From assembly GCF_040802235.1 (NCBI RefSeq), contig NC_133165.1, forward strand, positions 16,463,623 through 16,527,622: a stretch of 64,000 nt of DNA, in the 5' to 3' direction. How positions within the stretch are numbered: position 1 is the stretch's first letter; every line of letters starts with the position of its first letter. Both the position numbers and the translations under genes were made by a program. The stretch comes from Manis javanica. Lineage: Eukaryota > Chordata > Mammalia > Pholidota > Manidae. A model generated the notes under the pieces. That model was not told the DNA's origin. It was given only the letters and a program-made list of their open reading frames with translations, and did not search any database. This document shows positions 1-11,344 of this stretch, piece by piece.

Positions 1-59
1 GAACAAGTTCAATTTTTTAAAATTTTCAGCCTTTCAAAATCAAAACTTTTCTTATTAAA

Positions 60-840
60 CAATTTATAGAAGTGTAGGCATTTTCCTTTAAAAATTAATT
101 TCTAGCATATTTCAAACACACAAAAATACAGAAAAGAATATAACAAAGAGCCTAGGTTCCTCCCATCCCCCTCCAGCCTGCACCAGAAACTTAACAAAAG
201 TTAATGTTTTGCAACATTTATTGTAAATCTTTTTTCTTTTTAAAGAAACAAAAAAAATAACTAACATTACAGCTCCTGTATCCTTTCCCTCTTTCTGTCT
301 TCAGAAGTACCTAATAAACTGAATTTGGTGTGCTTGTGCTTGTATTATAAAGGTACGTATCTGTCAAAAGTGTGAATATGTACACGTGTATTCATTTATA
401 TACATGTATATACATTTACATGAATAGTATCATACTTTACATATCCATTTGAAACTGGTTTTAGTGATGCTTCTGGGATGACATAAATGTTGTACTAGTT
501 ATACTAATAAAATATATATATATATATATATATGTACTCCTCTTCTAACTACGGGTGGTTTCCCCATTTTGTCACTGTTGCAATCAGTACTGCAATGAAC
601 ACTTATATCCAGGTGTACCTGTGCACGTGTCTGAGTGTCTCTAGGGTAGATACCTAAAAGGGCAATTGCTGGGTTCAGGAAATCACCTCTCAAATTTAAC
701 CGCATAGAAGGGCAAACACTATGTTCCTTTACTGTCAACCAAATGTGCGTGGGGTTTTCCCACACATGTTAATTCTCCCACTCACTGGGCACCAAATGGA
801 TGTCCTACAATTCAATTATAACACTAACTACCCCAAGTTA
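60..840 (-). mobile_element. Ancient L1 (L1M-type) 3' region, degraded
   Basis: Read on the minus strand this resembles the 3' UTR and the end of ORF2 of an old mammalian L1. The stretch near 130-200 is like the 3' UTR of middle-aged L1M elements, and 640-770 resembles the C-terminal end of ORF2 read backwards. No open frame of useful length survives. The subfamily cannot be fixed by eye. An (AT)n tract at 511-533 lies inside it. Confidence 0.5.
511..533. repeat. (AT)n microsatellite
   Basis: About eleven uninterrupted AT units inside old L1 sequence. It is self-complementary and likely length-variable. Confidence 0.95.
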
Positions 841-984
841 GCACAGACCGCATAGGTTAACGGTTCAGTCCCACAGGACTGAAAGAGTGAGTAAAGATAA
901 CTCTTCTAAGAATTCTGACTGAACTGAAACAGAGAAACAGATTAGATTCTAGACTCAAGGGAAGCTTTTTTCTTTGAGGTGTAC

Positions 985-1506
985 TAGTCAGTCAGAATAA
1001 TGGCCCCCAAATACTTCCAGGCCCTAATACTTCAATCCCCGGAATCTGTAAATACATTAAGTTACATGGCAAAGGAGAATTAAAATTGAAGATGGAATTA
1101 AGGTTGCTAATCAGCTAACTTGAAAATAGAGATTATCCTGGATTATCCAGGTGGTTCCAATGTGATTGCAAGGTCCTGAGAAGTAGAACAGGGAAGCTTA
1201 AGAAAGAATCATATGAATTCATGACTATGGAGGAAAGGCACAGAGATGCAACATTGCTGGCTTTGGAGATGAGGAACGGGCACTGTGAGCTGGAGTGTGG
1301 GTATCCTCTGGAGGCTGGAATGGGCAAGCAGATGGATTCTTCTGGAGAGCTTCCAGAAAGGAATGCAGCCCTGCTTGCACCTTCACTTTAGCCCCGTGAG
1401 ACATTTCTGTAGAGACATCTATCTACAGAAGGGTAAGAGGGTGAAGTTGTGTTGGTTAAGATGCTAAGTCTGTGGAAATTTGTTACAGCAGTGAATAGAA
1501 AACTAA
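985..1506 (+). mobile_element. MaLR-type LTR (MLT1-like)
   Basis: The sequence follows the plan of an old non-autonomous ERVL-MaLR LTR. It opens with a segment like 'aataatggcccccaaatac', has a GGATTATCCAGGTGG-like middle, and ends with the typical 'gtggaaatttgttacagcag' tail. It is diverged and no internal retroviral region adjoins it, so it is probably a solo LTR. The exact MLT1 subfamily and the outer boundaries are uncertain. Confidence 0.65.
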
Positions 1507-2334
1507 GAGAGAGGATTACTAGGGTTCATTTGTATGTTGAAGGGAATGATGTAATAAAGAAGAAATGGACTATGCACGAGAGAAGAATATAACTGTAGGA
1601 GCAAAGCCCTTCAAAGGAGTAAAGTACAGAGGGCAGGACTGCCTTTGAAGGGAGTGGAAAGCTTCATCTAACACTAGGATGGCAGAGAGTAGATCCAGAT
1701 GTAGGAAACTGGGTAGAGCTGTCTTAGTAAGATGAGGAGCTCCACTCTGACCGGCCCTACTTCAGTCAATGAAGTATGAAGGCAAGTTCATTAGGTGAGA
1801 CCATGAGTGGAAGTTTAAAGACTGATGTGAACTCGTCACTTTGGAGCCCAGGAAAGCAAGCTTATTAGGATTACAGGATTGCCACACAGTGTGGTCTGCC
1901 CACTTGAGGCTATGGCCATGCACATATATAAGGTTAGGAAGCAGGTCGAACTGTTTCTAATTAACCTTATGTAACTGAGCAGGTGCAGCCGCACGGAAGG
2001 ATAAACTTTAAAATCTGAGCTGAGTAAGGAAGATAGGACGTAAAAAGGAGTGATAGATAATGAAAAACTGGTAGGATTAATAGATCAAAAATGGTTGGAG
2101 TGGCGGTGCCAGACTAAGTGGGCTGGAGGGGTAAGAGGTACCGGTTGGAATACGGGATGTTTAAACTGGGGATTTGGAGGTGCATTAACTGGTGATGACA
2201 AAACAAGAGACTGTGGGAAACCTAACTAAAGAGGGGTAAAGAGCAAATGGTTATTGGAAATGAGATCAAGTATCTGAGTTGCCAGGAAATTGGATCGATT
2301 ACCTTTGTATATATGTTATTATTATTTTTTTATT
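1507..2334. other. Intergenic stretch without recognised gene
   Basis: Moderately purine-rich sequence with only short chance open frames. It may be an old unnamed interspersed repeat, but I recognise no family, splice signal or coding pattern. Confidence 0.4.
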
Positions 2335-3685
2335 TTAAGAACAGATTTAGTGATGATACATCTTTAACACATGAGGTGTACATATTTCAAGCATACAATC
2401 TGATGTTTTGACAAAGGTATGTGTGTATGTGTGTACATCCATAAAGCCATTACTGCAATCAAAATAATGAACATTTTTTCATCCACAAGTTTCCTTGTGT
2501 CCCTTGTTAATTCATTCCTCTCCAGTCATGTTTCCAGGCAATCTGTGATCTGCTTTCTGTTATGGAATTTCATATAAATGGAATCATATCTTTTTTTCCA
2601 AAGCTTCTTCCTCTTACTATAATGAAACACATTATGCATTTACCAATAACTCATTCTGTTTTATTGCTGTGTAGTATCCCATTGTATGGAGATAGCACAC
2701 ATTGCTTATTTGCCTGCTTATGTACATTTGGATTATTTGTCATGTTGATACACATTTGGATTGTTCTCAGTTTTTGTCTACTACAAATAAAGCTGCTGTG
2801 AATATTTGGGTACAAATCTTTATGTGGTCATATGCATTCATTTCTCTTGGATAAATGCCTAGGAGTGGAATGGCTAAGTCACAGGGTAGGTGCACATTTT
2901 AGATTTTTAAGAAAGTGCCAACTGTTTTCCAAAGTAGCTGTATCATTTTGTGTCCCCACCAGAAGTGAGTATGTCAGTTGCTCCATATCCTCACCAGCAC
3001 TTGGTACTACAAGCCTTTTTGATTGAAGACATTCTAATATTTAGGTAGTGCTATCTTACTGTGGATATACATTTCCCTACTGACTAATGCTCATCTTTTC
3101 ATGTGTTTATTTGCCATCCATGTATCTTCTTTGGTGAAGTCCTCAAAAATTAACTTTTGCTTATTTTTTTATTGGGCTATTTTCTTATTATTGAGATTTG
3201 AGAGTTTCTTATATATTCCAAATACAAGTTTTTAATCAGACCTGTGATTTGCAAATATTTTCTCCCAGTTTTGTGGCTTGTCCTTTTATTCTCTTAAAGG
3301 AAGCTTTCAAATAGATGTTCCAAATTATCTTTTTTTCTTTTATAAATCATGTTTTTGGTGTTATTCCTTAGAAATCCTTACCAAGTCCAAAGTCACAAAT
3401 ATCTTCTAGAAATGTTATAGATTAGGGCTTTACATTTAGGTCTATGATCAATTTTGAATGAAATTTTCTATATAATGTGAAGTATGAATTAAGTTTCTTT
3501 GTGTATGAATATAAATTGTTCCACCACTATTTGTAAAAAGGCTATCTTCTTTCCATTTAATTGCCTTGGTACCATACTAAAAAATTCATTAGCCATATTT
3601 TCTTCTGGACTATTCTGTTCCACGGATCTATTTATCTTTATAAATGATTGTTTTGATTACAGGTAGTGTTGTCCTCTCTTAATAC
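2335..3685 (-). mobile_element. Old L1 (L1M-type), ORF2 3' part and 3' UTR
   Basis: On the minus strand this reads as the end of L1 ORF2 plus the 3' UTR, with the 3' end near 2335. The text around 2540-3010 matches the usual reversed L1 ORF2 C-terminal region. Only short frames remain, with many stops. It is 5'-truncated near 3685, where a + strand L1 fragment begins. Confidence 0.65.
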
Positions 3686-3870
3686 CATATGATTTCACTT
3701 ATTTGTGGAATATAAAAACAAAGCAAAACAGAAGGAACAAAACAGCACTAGACTCACAGACACTGAGAAGTGACTAGTGGTTACCAAGGGGGAGGGGATT
3801 GGATGGAGGTTGGGGGTAGGGGGACTGTTGAACCACTGTGATGTACACTTGATGATAAAAAAAAAATGCT
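3686..3870 (+). mobile_element. L1 3' UTR fragment with G-rich tract and A-tail
   Basis: Sequence resembling the end of ORF2 and the 3' UTR of an L1, including the guanine-rich polypurine tract typical of L1 3' UTRs (3787-3823), followed by an A-run at 3858-3867. The same 3' UTR type recurs at 23883 and 46150, which supports the call. Confidence 0.65.
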
Positions 3871-3909
3871 ATGATATATGTTTATATACATATATGTGTA
3901 TATAAAACA

Positions 3910-4330
3910 AGTGTACTTAGCAAAGCTATAGGGTACAAGCTCAATATGGAAAAGTCAGTTGTATTTCTGATATGAGCAAATGAACACTCAGAAGTTGAAA
4001 TTTTAAAAGAATATCATTTAAAATAAAATAAAAAATATTCAATACCTAAGGATAAATTTCATAAAATATATGTCAGATCTCTCACTGGAAGTCATAAAAA
4101 ATTACTAAGAGAAGTTAAAGAAAACCTAAAGAAATGAAGAGATACTGCGTTCAAGGATTGGAAGACTCAATATTGTCAATTTTCTCTAATGATATAGACT
4201 CAGGGCAATCCCAATTAAGATCCCAGATGACAATTTGTAAAAAGTAACACACTGGTTTTAAAATTTATATGGAAATGCAAAGGTCCTAGAAGAGCCAAAA
4301 TGATTTTGATGAAGAACAGAGAGGATACTT
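3910..4330 (+). mobile_element. Old L1 ORF2 fragment (post-reverse-transcriptase region)
   Basis: Reads on the + strand as diverged L1 ORF2 in the part after the reverse transcriptase active site; 'ggcaatcccaattaagat' and the following 'ttatatggaaatgcaaagg' are the familiar landmarks. Frameshifts and stops break it. It lies downstream of a 3' UTR fragment in the same orientation, so the two are separate insertions or a rearranged element. Confidence 0.6.
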
Positions 4331-6430
4331 GTATATGTTACGAATAAGGACTGATATAAATGGGAGGAGACAGTCAGCCAGGAGCTAAGGTCCTCAATAA
4401 GCTGGAGTGACTAGGAAGTTGGTAGCTCCTCTTAGGGGATGGGAGGGCTGATGGTATTAAAGCCAGTCTGTCGGAAATTCTGCCAATTATCAGATGTGCA
4501 AAATAAGCAGAGAATTCTGTTTTTGTTGACATCTAGTCAAAACTTAAGTTCTCTCCAATCAAGGTATACTTGATAAAACAGTACAAAATTATAATTGCCG
4601 AGTACATTATTTTCTTTTTTGATTTTAATAGTATGAAGTAGAATTTATCAGATGTCTTATATTTATGGTACACAAATCTATTTGTACCACAAATAGAGGA
4701 TACATCTGTGTGTGAAGTCAGATATTTTATACATCAATTGACAATAATAATAAAATTAATAATAAAAAAAGCAAATAAAATAGTATAGAAATTTAGGTTT
4801 TTCTGGATTTTTGTGATGTTTATGGCATTTTCAATTTGTTAAAATTTATAATTTTTAAATCTTTCTTGCTCATTCTAAGTATTTATATTTTTGTATTCTC
4901 CATAAAGAAAGTTCCTGAGTTGTATAAGATTCAGGTACTAAACTTAGATCTTTCCTGGATAGGCCACAAATCTGGCCTAAGATTGCCCGCAGTTAATTGG
5001 AAAAGGGTAAGCTCACTAGCTTTGTAATACATAGTTTTACTATGGCTAAAAGAAACTAGTAACAAAAGGGATTTACAGCTATTCTTATTATAAATGTCAG
5101 ACATTTTTTCCTAGGTTTTTAATAATAGGAACGTTATATAATGTAATGGGCCACATTTTCATATACAGCCTAGAGAAAATAAAACACATTTCACAGAACT
5201 CTTTCTAATAGGGTCAGTCAGTAGGGGCTTGTGATGTAATTCAGTGAGGAGGGACATAAGATGTACAGGTCTTTACTTATCTGGCTTCATCACAGATTAG
5301 ATTTCAAAGTATCTGAAAATTTGCAAAATGGGGAGATTAGACTTCCTGTTAAACAAAACAGATTGACTACACATGTCTCTCTACTCCCTCAAGGAACTTC
5401 AGTACAAGTAAAATGATAAACTAGTAACAAAAATAGAATTGAAGATGAGAGTAAAATAGTGGAAACGGAAGATGGAAAGCAGACTTCGACAGAGCAGAGA
5501 AAGGTGAATCCTAACTACCTGCAACGTGCAAAGCTGACAAGAAGTAATCCTTTCTGTCCTGAAGAAAGCTCAGAGATTGGAGGCAGCAGCACGTGCCTCT
5601 GAGAGGAAGAAAACAGGGTTAGTTGAAGATCTACATTAGGAACAGTCAGATTCTCAAGTCCCCTCTGTAAGGACCAATAGCAAGGAGGCTGTTTCTCCTG
5701 GTCCCCACAGAGGACTGGAAGTTCAGCCTCTGCAGTTGGAGAATCACAAATGTACTGAACTTGAGTACAGAAGGTACACCGAGCAGGCACTGAGTGGAAT
5801 CTGCATTTCGAGTAATGAGACTTCCTTGTCCTCTTTCCTTACCTCACACCTGAAACAGCTGACCACTGGCAACCTGGGCAGAAAGATTTTCTCAAGAAAC
5901 TGATCTGGCCAAGAGAAACTCCCACTGATACTGACATTTGAAACATGCCTCCACAAAATGCCTGGGTCCAAACACCAGGGGCCTAGTTAAGGACTCTAAG
6001 GCAACAAGCTCTGCCTTTACGCAGAAGAGTGTCCGATCAACTTTTCAGTGCTTCATTCTTAAATGTGAGTGAATAGCAGACTGATGAGGAAATCCTCTAT
6101 GATGGAAGATGAGGAATAAAAAAGAAGGAACATAGAAACATGGCATAGGACCAGTAGAAGAAAAGTTAAAGATATTTCCTTCAGGAGAGAAAAGACAATG
6201 AGTCTACGACACAAGAGTAAGATGATATGGAAAGAGAACATTTAGAAAATAAGAAACAGATCTTAGAAAAAATGGTGGCAGAAGTAGAAAACTCAATGGA
6301 AAGATTGGCATATGAGGTGAAGGAAATTTCACTGAAAGTAGAATAACATGCCAAGGAGATGGGAAGTAGGAGGGAAAAGATTAGACATTTATTAGAGAAT
6401 GTTTAAAAGTCCAATATCTATTTAACAAGA
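4331..6430. other. Intergenic stretch, no gene recognised
   Basis: AT-rich sequence from 4331 to about 5290, then A/G-rich sequence that may be the start of the old retroelement continuing to 7110. Short frames, including two minus-strand frames near 5515-5971, show no recognisable domain. Confidence 0.4.
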
Positions 6431-6439
6431 GTGCCAGAA

Positions 6440-7110
6440 AGCAAGAACAGGGAAAATAGAAGGCAAGAATTATTAAAGACATAGGACAAGGAAATTTCCC
6501 AACTGAAGGGCAGATGGCAGATTGAAAGGGCCCATTAAGTGCCTAAAATAATGAATAAAGAACAAATCAGGGCAAATCCTCAAGACATTCCAGAAATCTT
6601 GGTTAAAAAGTTCCCAACTTTCAGAGAGAAATACAAAGGAATCAGAATGCCATTGGTTTTCTTAATAGCCACTCTGGAAACTAGAAACTGTGCAGTGGTG
6701 CCTTTGAAATTATGAAGGAAAATTATTTCTAATCCAGAGTTTTGTGCCCCACCAAATATTAATCAAATGTGAAGATAAATTTAGAATGTTTCCAACACGT
6801 AAAGTCTCCAAGAATGTGTAATTCTATCTCCAGAACATCCTGAAGATGTACTCCACTAAAATAAGGGAAAAACAAGAAAGAGGGCAAGATGGGATTCAGG
6901 AAATGTTTCCCACAATGTTAGGGAAGCATAATCCCAGGATGACCACAAAGTGATACACCTTAAAATCAGTCCAGACAGGGGCAGGGGATAGAGGGCTCCA
7001 GGAGAGATCTCCAGCGAAAAGAGAAATAGAACTGATAGATTCCCTAATGTGATTAACTGAATTGAGAGGAGGAAAGTTTGGGTTTAAATTTGTCACTGAT
7101 ACAAGGAAAA
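6440..7110 (+). mobile_element. Ancient HAL1/L1ME-like fragment
   Basis: The order of phrases (a segment about 'gattgaaagggcccatt', then an 'ttccagagttttgtgcccc'-like segment, then a region ending near 'gatgggattcagg') resembles a widespread ancient HAL1 or L1ME element. Heavily mutated; no coding potential. The family name rests on recall of the consensus and needs a repeat-library comparison. Confidence 0.4.
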
Positions 7111-7856
7111 TTAGCAGATGATTTTTTTAAAAAGGCGAGTTTTAACAGCAGGAAAAATAAATTGTGCAATTACAAAAAGAAATTGTAAAAAACGCAATCA
7201 TAATACACTGTGTGGCTAAGCTGTGAAAAATATTTGCATGGTCATAACACTATAAACATTGTTTATTCAATGAAAATTGTGATATAAATATAGCAGGAGT
7301 TTAAGAGTAAGAAAAGAGTATATGTAGTTAGTGTAAGAGCTCAATTTTCTTCTATATTAGGAAGGCAATAAATTATGTCTAAAAATGGAACTCAAGTAGA
7401 ACAGCAGAGAAGGGCATTAAAAAATAAATATGTAGTTCTTTGTTACCAAAAACAGTTATCAGAGTTCAAAGTTCTGGTTAGTATTTGGAAATGGGAAGGT
7501 TAGGTACGGAATTGCTGTCTTTTGCTAGAATCCTTGTGTAACTAAAAAGTATTTAATTTTTAAGACTATGTATGTATATTATATTGATTTTAGAGGGTTA
7601 ATGGAATATGTTCCAGAAATACTTATACTGAAGGCAAAATGGTTATTTCTCAATATCTAATTAATTACTTCAATACATACAAATAGGCTAATTCACATCA
7701 TGGCTAGTTCGGGGCCTGGAAACATTAAGTAAGAGTAACATTTAGAGTGAGTTTCACTCTGACATAGTAAAATGAATTTTTGTTTTAGCATCATCATACT
7801 TACCTTTATCATTAAGGGCAAGTGTACCACCACCATTAGTTATTTTAGGCTAGCTC
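7111..7856. other. Intergenic AT-rich sequence
   Basis: I see no gene, RNA or clearly named repeat here. Confidence 0.4.
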
Positions 7857-8050
7857 ACAGGTTCTCAACTGGGGAAGATTTTCCCCTCCAGAGAGTATTT
7901 GGCGAAGTCACAGCTGGAGCTGGGGGACAGCTACCGGTACCTCATGGGTAGAAGCCAAGGATGCTGCAAAACAGCCTACGATGGACGGAACAACCCCCGA
8001 CATAATCATCCGGTCCCAAATGTGAATCGTGCCATGGTTGAGAAGCCAAG
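7857..8050 (+). mobile_element. hAT-Charlie non-autonomous element (MER type)
   Basis: Opens with an 'aggttctcaactgggg'-like terminal sequence and closes at 'ggttgagaagc', the inverted-repeat ends expected of a short non-autonomous hAT-Charlie element. The middle ('gtagaagccaaggatgctgc') also fits. An open frame across it is a chance by-product. Confidence 0.6.
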
Positions 8051-8216
8051 CTCTGAGTCTCGGAGGAATATTTCCTCAGAACACTGTACACAGAGATTGA
8101 TGAGGCTCATTTTGCTATTTAGGACTGACTCAGCTGAGGATCTTGGTGCAATGTTGGAAGAAGTCTGGCTGTGAAATGTATGTTTGAGAATATTGAGAAT
8201 GGTAAAGACAAAAGGT

Positions 8217-8470
8217 ATAATAAATAATAATAATAATACACAGTGCTTTGCACCTTAATAATCTCTTTCATCCATGGTTTCTAGGGCATTTTATAGACTA
8301 ATAATAACTAGTCCAGTATCCATATACTACATTTTACCCAAGGATCTCAGGCACTTCCACAACATTCTCACAGTGTAGGAAGTATTATTATCCCCATTTT
8401 ATATGTAAGTAAATGGAAGCAGAAAGTTAGGCAACTTACCCAATGCCACACAAGTCAGTAGTAGCCAACA
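8217..8470 (-). mobile_element. MIR SINE, minus orientation, next to (AAT)n
   Basis: After a short (AAT)n run at about 8220-8236, the sequence follows an inverted MIR. The 'attattatccccatttta' core and the downstream 'ggcaacttacccaatgccacac' are the diagnostic reversed MIR phrases. Diverged as expected for this old family. Confidence 0.6.
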
Positions 8471-8639
8471 TTCCTGACTCAGAGCCTATTGATACTGAGG
8501 GAATTGGTCTTAGAAACGCAGTGATACATTTATGTGACATAAGTTTTATCTTAGTTCATTCAAAGCCTATCATTTTAAAGTTAGTATTGTTTATTCAGTA
8601 CTTTATCTTTTTTGTTTGCCTTTCTCCTCCCCCTCCCAC

Positions 8640-8800
8640 TTCTTGAGACCAAGGATTCTGTATAAAAGGGACTATATTTATTGAGCACCTTGCATGCATC
8701 AAGCACACGTTGTCAATTATCATAACAGCTTTAAAAAAAAGTAAAGAATGCTGAGTTTCAGAGAATTTAAACATGCCCAAGATATCTCAGCTACTCCTTT
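8640..8800 (-). mobile_element. Possible MIR fragment
   Basis: The segment 'tattgagcaccttgcatgc' and what follows look like an inverted MIR 3' part, but the match is weak. Confidence 0.35.
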
Positions 8801-9944
8801 GGTAAGTTACAAAGCATACTAATGGGAATCTGTTTAATGCCTAACCCTCTTTCTCCCCGCCTAAAGCTAAGAACACAAATTGTATAGAATCAATAATTGA
8901 GGAATTTCAGGTGGCACATCCAGATTGGTTTCAGCTAGGCTCAGTCTCTCAAACCACTTCTCATGGAAAGCCTTTATTTTTCTACGGATTTTTCCAGAAC
9001 TCTCTCCTGTTTACTCCCATATTCACCCCAAAAGCCAGACCAAAGGCCAGAACCGGGTGACTTTCCCTCAGAGAAATAAATTGCATGTGTATCACTCTCT
9101 CCCTTCTCCTTCCTGTTGCAGGCACACACTAACTGCCCACCACCCACCATGTGCCACCTGGGCACATTCCTCAGCAAAACAGAAATACTAAATAGAAAGA
9201 AAGATTTATGGTAGGTAAGAGTGACTCAGGGCTCACCTAATTTTTACAAAATGATGACCAGGCATTTGTAATCTGCCACGGTGATGTGCCCCTGGCATTA
9301 CTTGGATATCGGGAGGTCTGTCTGCTCAGGCGCCTGACAGTGAGACTCCACCCAGCCCTGCTCCAGAAATCTTACATGACTTGCATCTTGGGGTAAGATT
9401 TACCCGACGACGTGTTAAGAATAGAAAAACAGAGTTGATCACTGCTCCGCTCACAAATCAGCATCGATGCTGCTTGTGTACTTCCGTAGGGAGCTTTGCT
9501 GTGAACTCACCGTCTGTAGAGGATGCGTAGAGACGGTACTATGAGAAAAACTCCAAATAGGGCTGGGATAGCCAATACAACACATTGTCCAAAAGAGTTT
9601 CAAATTTTCTCCTGCAAGGCTAATATAATAGGAAGCCTTTGGTAATTCACGGACATTTATTGCTCTCCCTTCAGCCGATCCCTTCACCAGGGAACCGCAG
9701 AAGGGTTCAATTCGCAGAATGGGTTTGCTTCAATTCTTTCTCCTCTCCGGCCTGCCACCCTAGTAAATCTGAAAAGGGGGCAGCGACCTGGAAAAGTGAC
9801 GCGCGAGTGTTTTCCCATCCTGGCAAGTCAGGCCCTGAATCATCACAAGTTGACTGCACTTTCCCCTCAGCCAGCAGCATTCAAAACTTTTTCCTCGAAG
9901 AGTATGTCTTGTACTTAAAAGGAAGAGTGGTGGGAGCCGGGAGA
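8801..9944. other. PAWR proximal 5' flank
   Basis: Mostly unique sequence rising in GC towards the CpG island. I recognise no exon or repeat. The long + strand open frame that begins here and runs through the island is a GC-rich artefact. Confidence 0.45.
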
Positions 9945-10035
9945 GGCAGAGAAGAGGCGCGGGCTGAGGCGCGCAGAGGCCCTGCCCTCCGGAGCGGGGG
10001 CCGCAGCCCAGGAACGCGCGGTCCGGCCGCGTACG

Positions 10036-10062
10036 CGGGGCGGGGCGGGGCGGGCGGCGGGG
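10036..10062 (+). promoter_or_regulatory. Tandem GC boxes / potential G-quadruplex
   Basis: Consecutive GGGGCGGGGCGGGGCGGG units give overlapping Sp1/KLF sites, and their G-runs separated by single bases are an ideal intramolecular G-quadruplex motif. A further GC box (gggggcggggcg) lies near 10092-10103. This cluster is roughly 0.2 to 0.3 kb upstream of the first predicted donor, as expected for a core promoter. Confidence 0.75.
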
Positions 10063-10199
10063 CCCGGCCGCGGAGCCGCGCACCTGAGCGCCGGGGGCGG
10101 GGCGTCGGCGGCACTACCCCTCAGCGGCCTCGCCCCTCGCGCGCCGCCTCGGCCCTTTCCGCCGGCGCTTCGGCGCCGCTCGGCTCCCCGTTCCCCTCC

Positions 10200-10358
10200 C
10201 GCCCCGCGCTCCCTCCCTCCTTCCCTCTGCTCCTCGCTTTCCAGAGCGAAAAGTCGCGAACTCCACGCGGCCAGTTTGCCGCGTCCCTTGCTCGCGGCCG
10301 CGCCGGCTCACCTGGGCGCCTCTCCCAGCCCCACGCCGCGTTCCCCCGCTCCTCCCGG
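10200..10358 (+). other. PAWR: PAWR exon 1 (non-coding), start approximate
   Basis: The end is set by a strong donor, CCCGG|GTAAGG, at 10358/10359. PAWR genes are known to begin with a short non-coding exon before the exon carrying the start codon, and this is the only good donor in the right place. The transcription start cannot be read from the sequence; 10200 is a placeholder in a pyrimidine-rich, initiator-compatible region. The stretch contains no ATG, so no upstream reading frame opens here. Confidence 0.5.
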
Positions 10359-10708
10359 GTAAGGGGCTGCCGGGCGCCAGCGGCGGCCGGGCACTGGGCC
10401 GGGCGCTTCCCGCCTCAGCCGGGAGCCGGCTGGGAGCTCCGCGCCGCGCCCCGGGAGTGGGCGGAGGTGGGCGCCCCGCGGGCCGGCAGGTGGCGGGGCG
10501 CGGGGCCGGGCGGGCCGGCGGGGTGGGGCAGCCCCTCTCTCCTCCCCCGAGGGGCGGTGTCCGGCCGGCCCGCGCGGAGGTGCGGCGGCGAACTTCGGAG
10601 GGTGGCGACTGGCCGCCGCTGCCCGTGGTCTGGTGGGCGCGTGCGGGGGCTGCGGGGCTGGCGGGACCTGACGCGTGCCTTCCCCGCCCCCTTCTGTGTT
10701 TCCCCCAG
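10359..10708 (+). other. PAWR: PAWR intron 1
   Basis: A short GC-rich intron inferred from the GTAAGG donor at 10359 and a pyrimidine-rich acceptor ending 'gtttcccccag' at 10708. At 350 bp it is unusually compact beside the next intron. Confidence 0.6.
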
Positions 10709-11344
10709 ACCCGCCGACGGCCTGTGGCCGCGGTCGCCCAGCGTCCGGAGGTCGCGCCCTCGCATCCTTCGTCCCGTGCGGGGAGGTGGTGGCCGGAGCC
10801 GGGCGGGCAGCCTGAGGTGAGAGCGCAGCCGGCCCCCGGGAATATGGCGACCGGTGGCTACCGGGCCGGCAGCACCACAGACTTCCTGGAGGAGTGGAAG
10901 GCAAAGCGCGAGAAGATGCGCGCTAAGCAGAGCCCGCCGGGCCCGGCCGCCCCGGGCGGGGGCAGTAGCGACGCGGCCGGGAAGCCCTCTGCGGGCACCG
11001 TGGGCACCGCCGCCGCCGCGGCCAGCGAGCTCAACAACAACGTCCCGGGCGGCTCCGCCGCACCTGCCGCCCCCGGCTCGGGGGGCGCGAACTGCGCGGT
11101 CGGCCCCGCGGCGCTGAGCCGCCCCGCCCCCGGCCGCCGCGGGCCCGAGGATGAGCCCCCCGCCGCCGCCGCCGCCGCCGCGGGGCCGCCGCTGGCCACG
11201 GGCGACGAGGAGGAGCGGGACGGCCCGGCGGAGAAGGGCAGGAGTGCGGGGCCCAGCGCTAGGAAGGGCAAGGGGCAGATCGAGAAGCGGAAGCTGCGGG
11301 AGAAGCGGCGCTCCACCGGCGTGGTCAACATCCCCGCGGCCGAG
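10709..11344 (+). other. PAWR: PAWR exon 2 (5' UTR end plus first coding segment)
   Basis: Bounded by the CAG acceptor at 10706-10708 and the donor GAG|GTGAGC at 11344/11345. The first 135 bases are untranslated and contain no ATG. The coding part is 501 bases, 167 whole codons, so the following intron is phase 0. A second donor-like site, GAG|GTGAGA at 10816/10817, lies in the untranslated part. Confidence 0.8.
10844..11344 (+). CDS. PAWR: PAWR (Par-4) N-terminal half, partial coding sequence
   Basis: Encodes the first 167 residues of PRKC apoptosis WT1 regulator, which promotes apoptosis, binds WT1 and atypical PKC, and acts in cytoplasm, nucleus and as a secreted form. The start ATG at 10844 has a strong context (A at -3, G at +4) and gives the family N-terminus MATGGYR. 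Visible landmarks: basic NLS1-like KAKREK at 19-24; the ELNNN motif at 62-66 that binds SPSB SPRY-domain E3 adaptors; a disordered Ala/Pro/Gly-rich middle with seven alanines at 107-113; a caspase-site equivalent at Asp126; and the start of the SAC core with the basic NLS2 region and RRST at 155-158, whose Thr158 corresponds to the human PKA target Thr163. Codon 167 ends at a phase-0 donor. The rest of SAC and the C-terminal coiled coil/leucine zipper lie in exons beyond the window. The protein is about five residues shorter than human near residue 8. Confidence 0.95.

Noticed and set aside
7899-8174. 91-residue + strand frame
   Set aside because: Mostly inside a hAT-Charlie non-autonomous element, which has no genes.
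9911-9922. A-rich 'acttaaaagg' as a TATA box for PAWR
   Set aside because: It is outside the GC core, more than 400 bp from the predicted donor of exon 1, and a poor match. The island looks like a TATA-less promoter.
9639-10820. 393-residue + strand open frame, with other long frames on both strands up to 11611
   Set aside because: GC-rich CpG-island sequence has few stops in any frame. The frame runs through the promoter, both splice sites and intron 1, and is Arg/Pro/Gly/Ala-rich. Only the frame from ATG 10844 matches a known protein.
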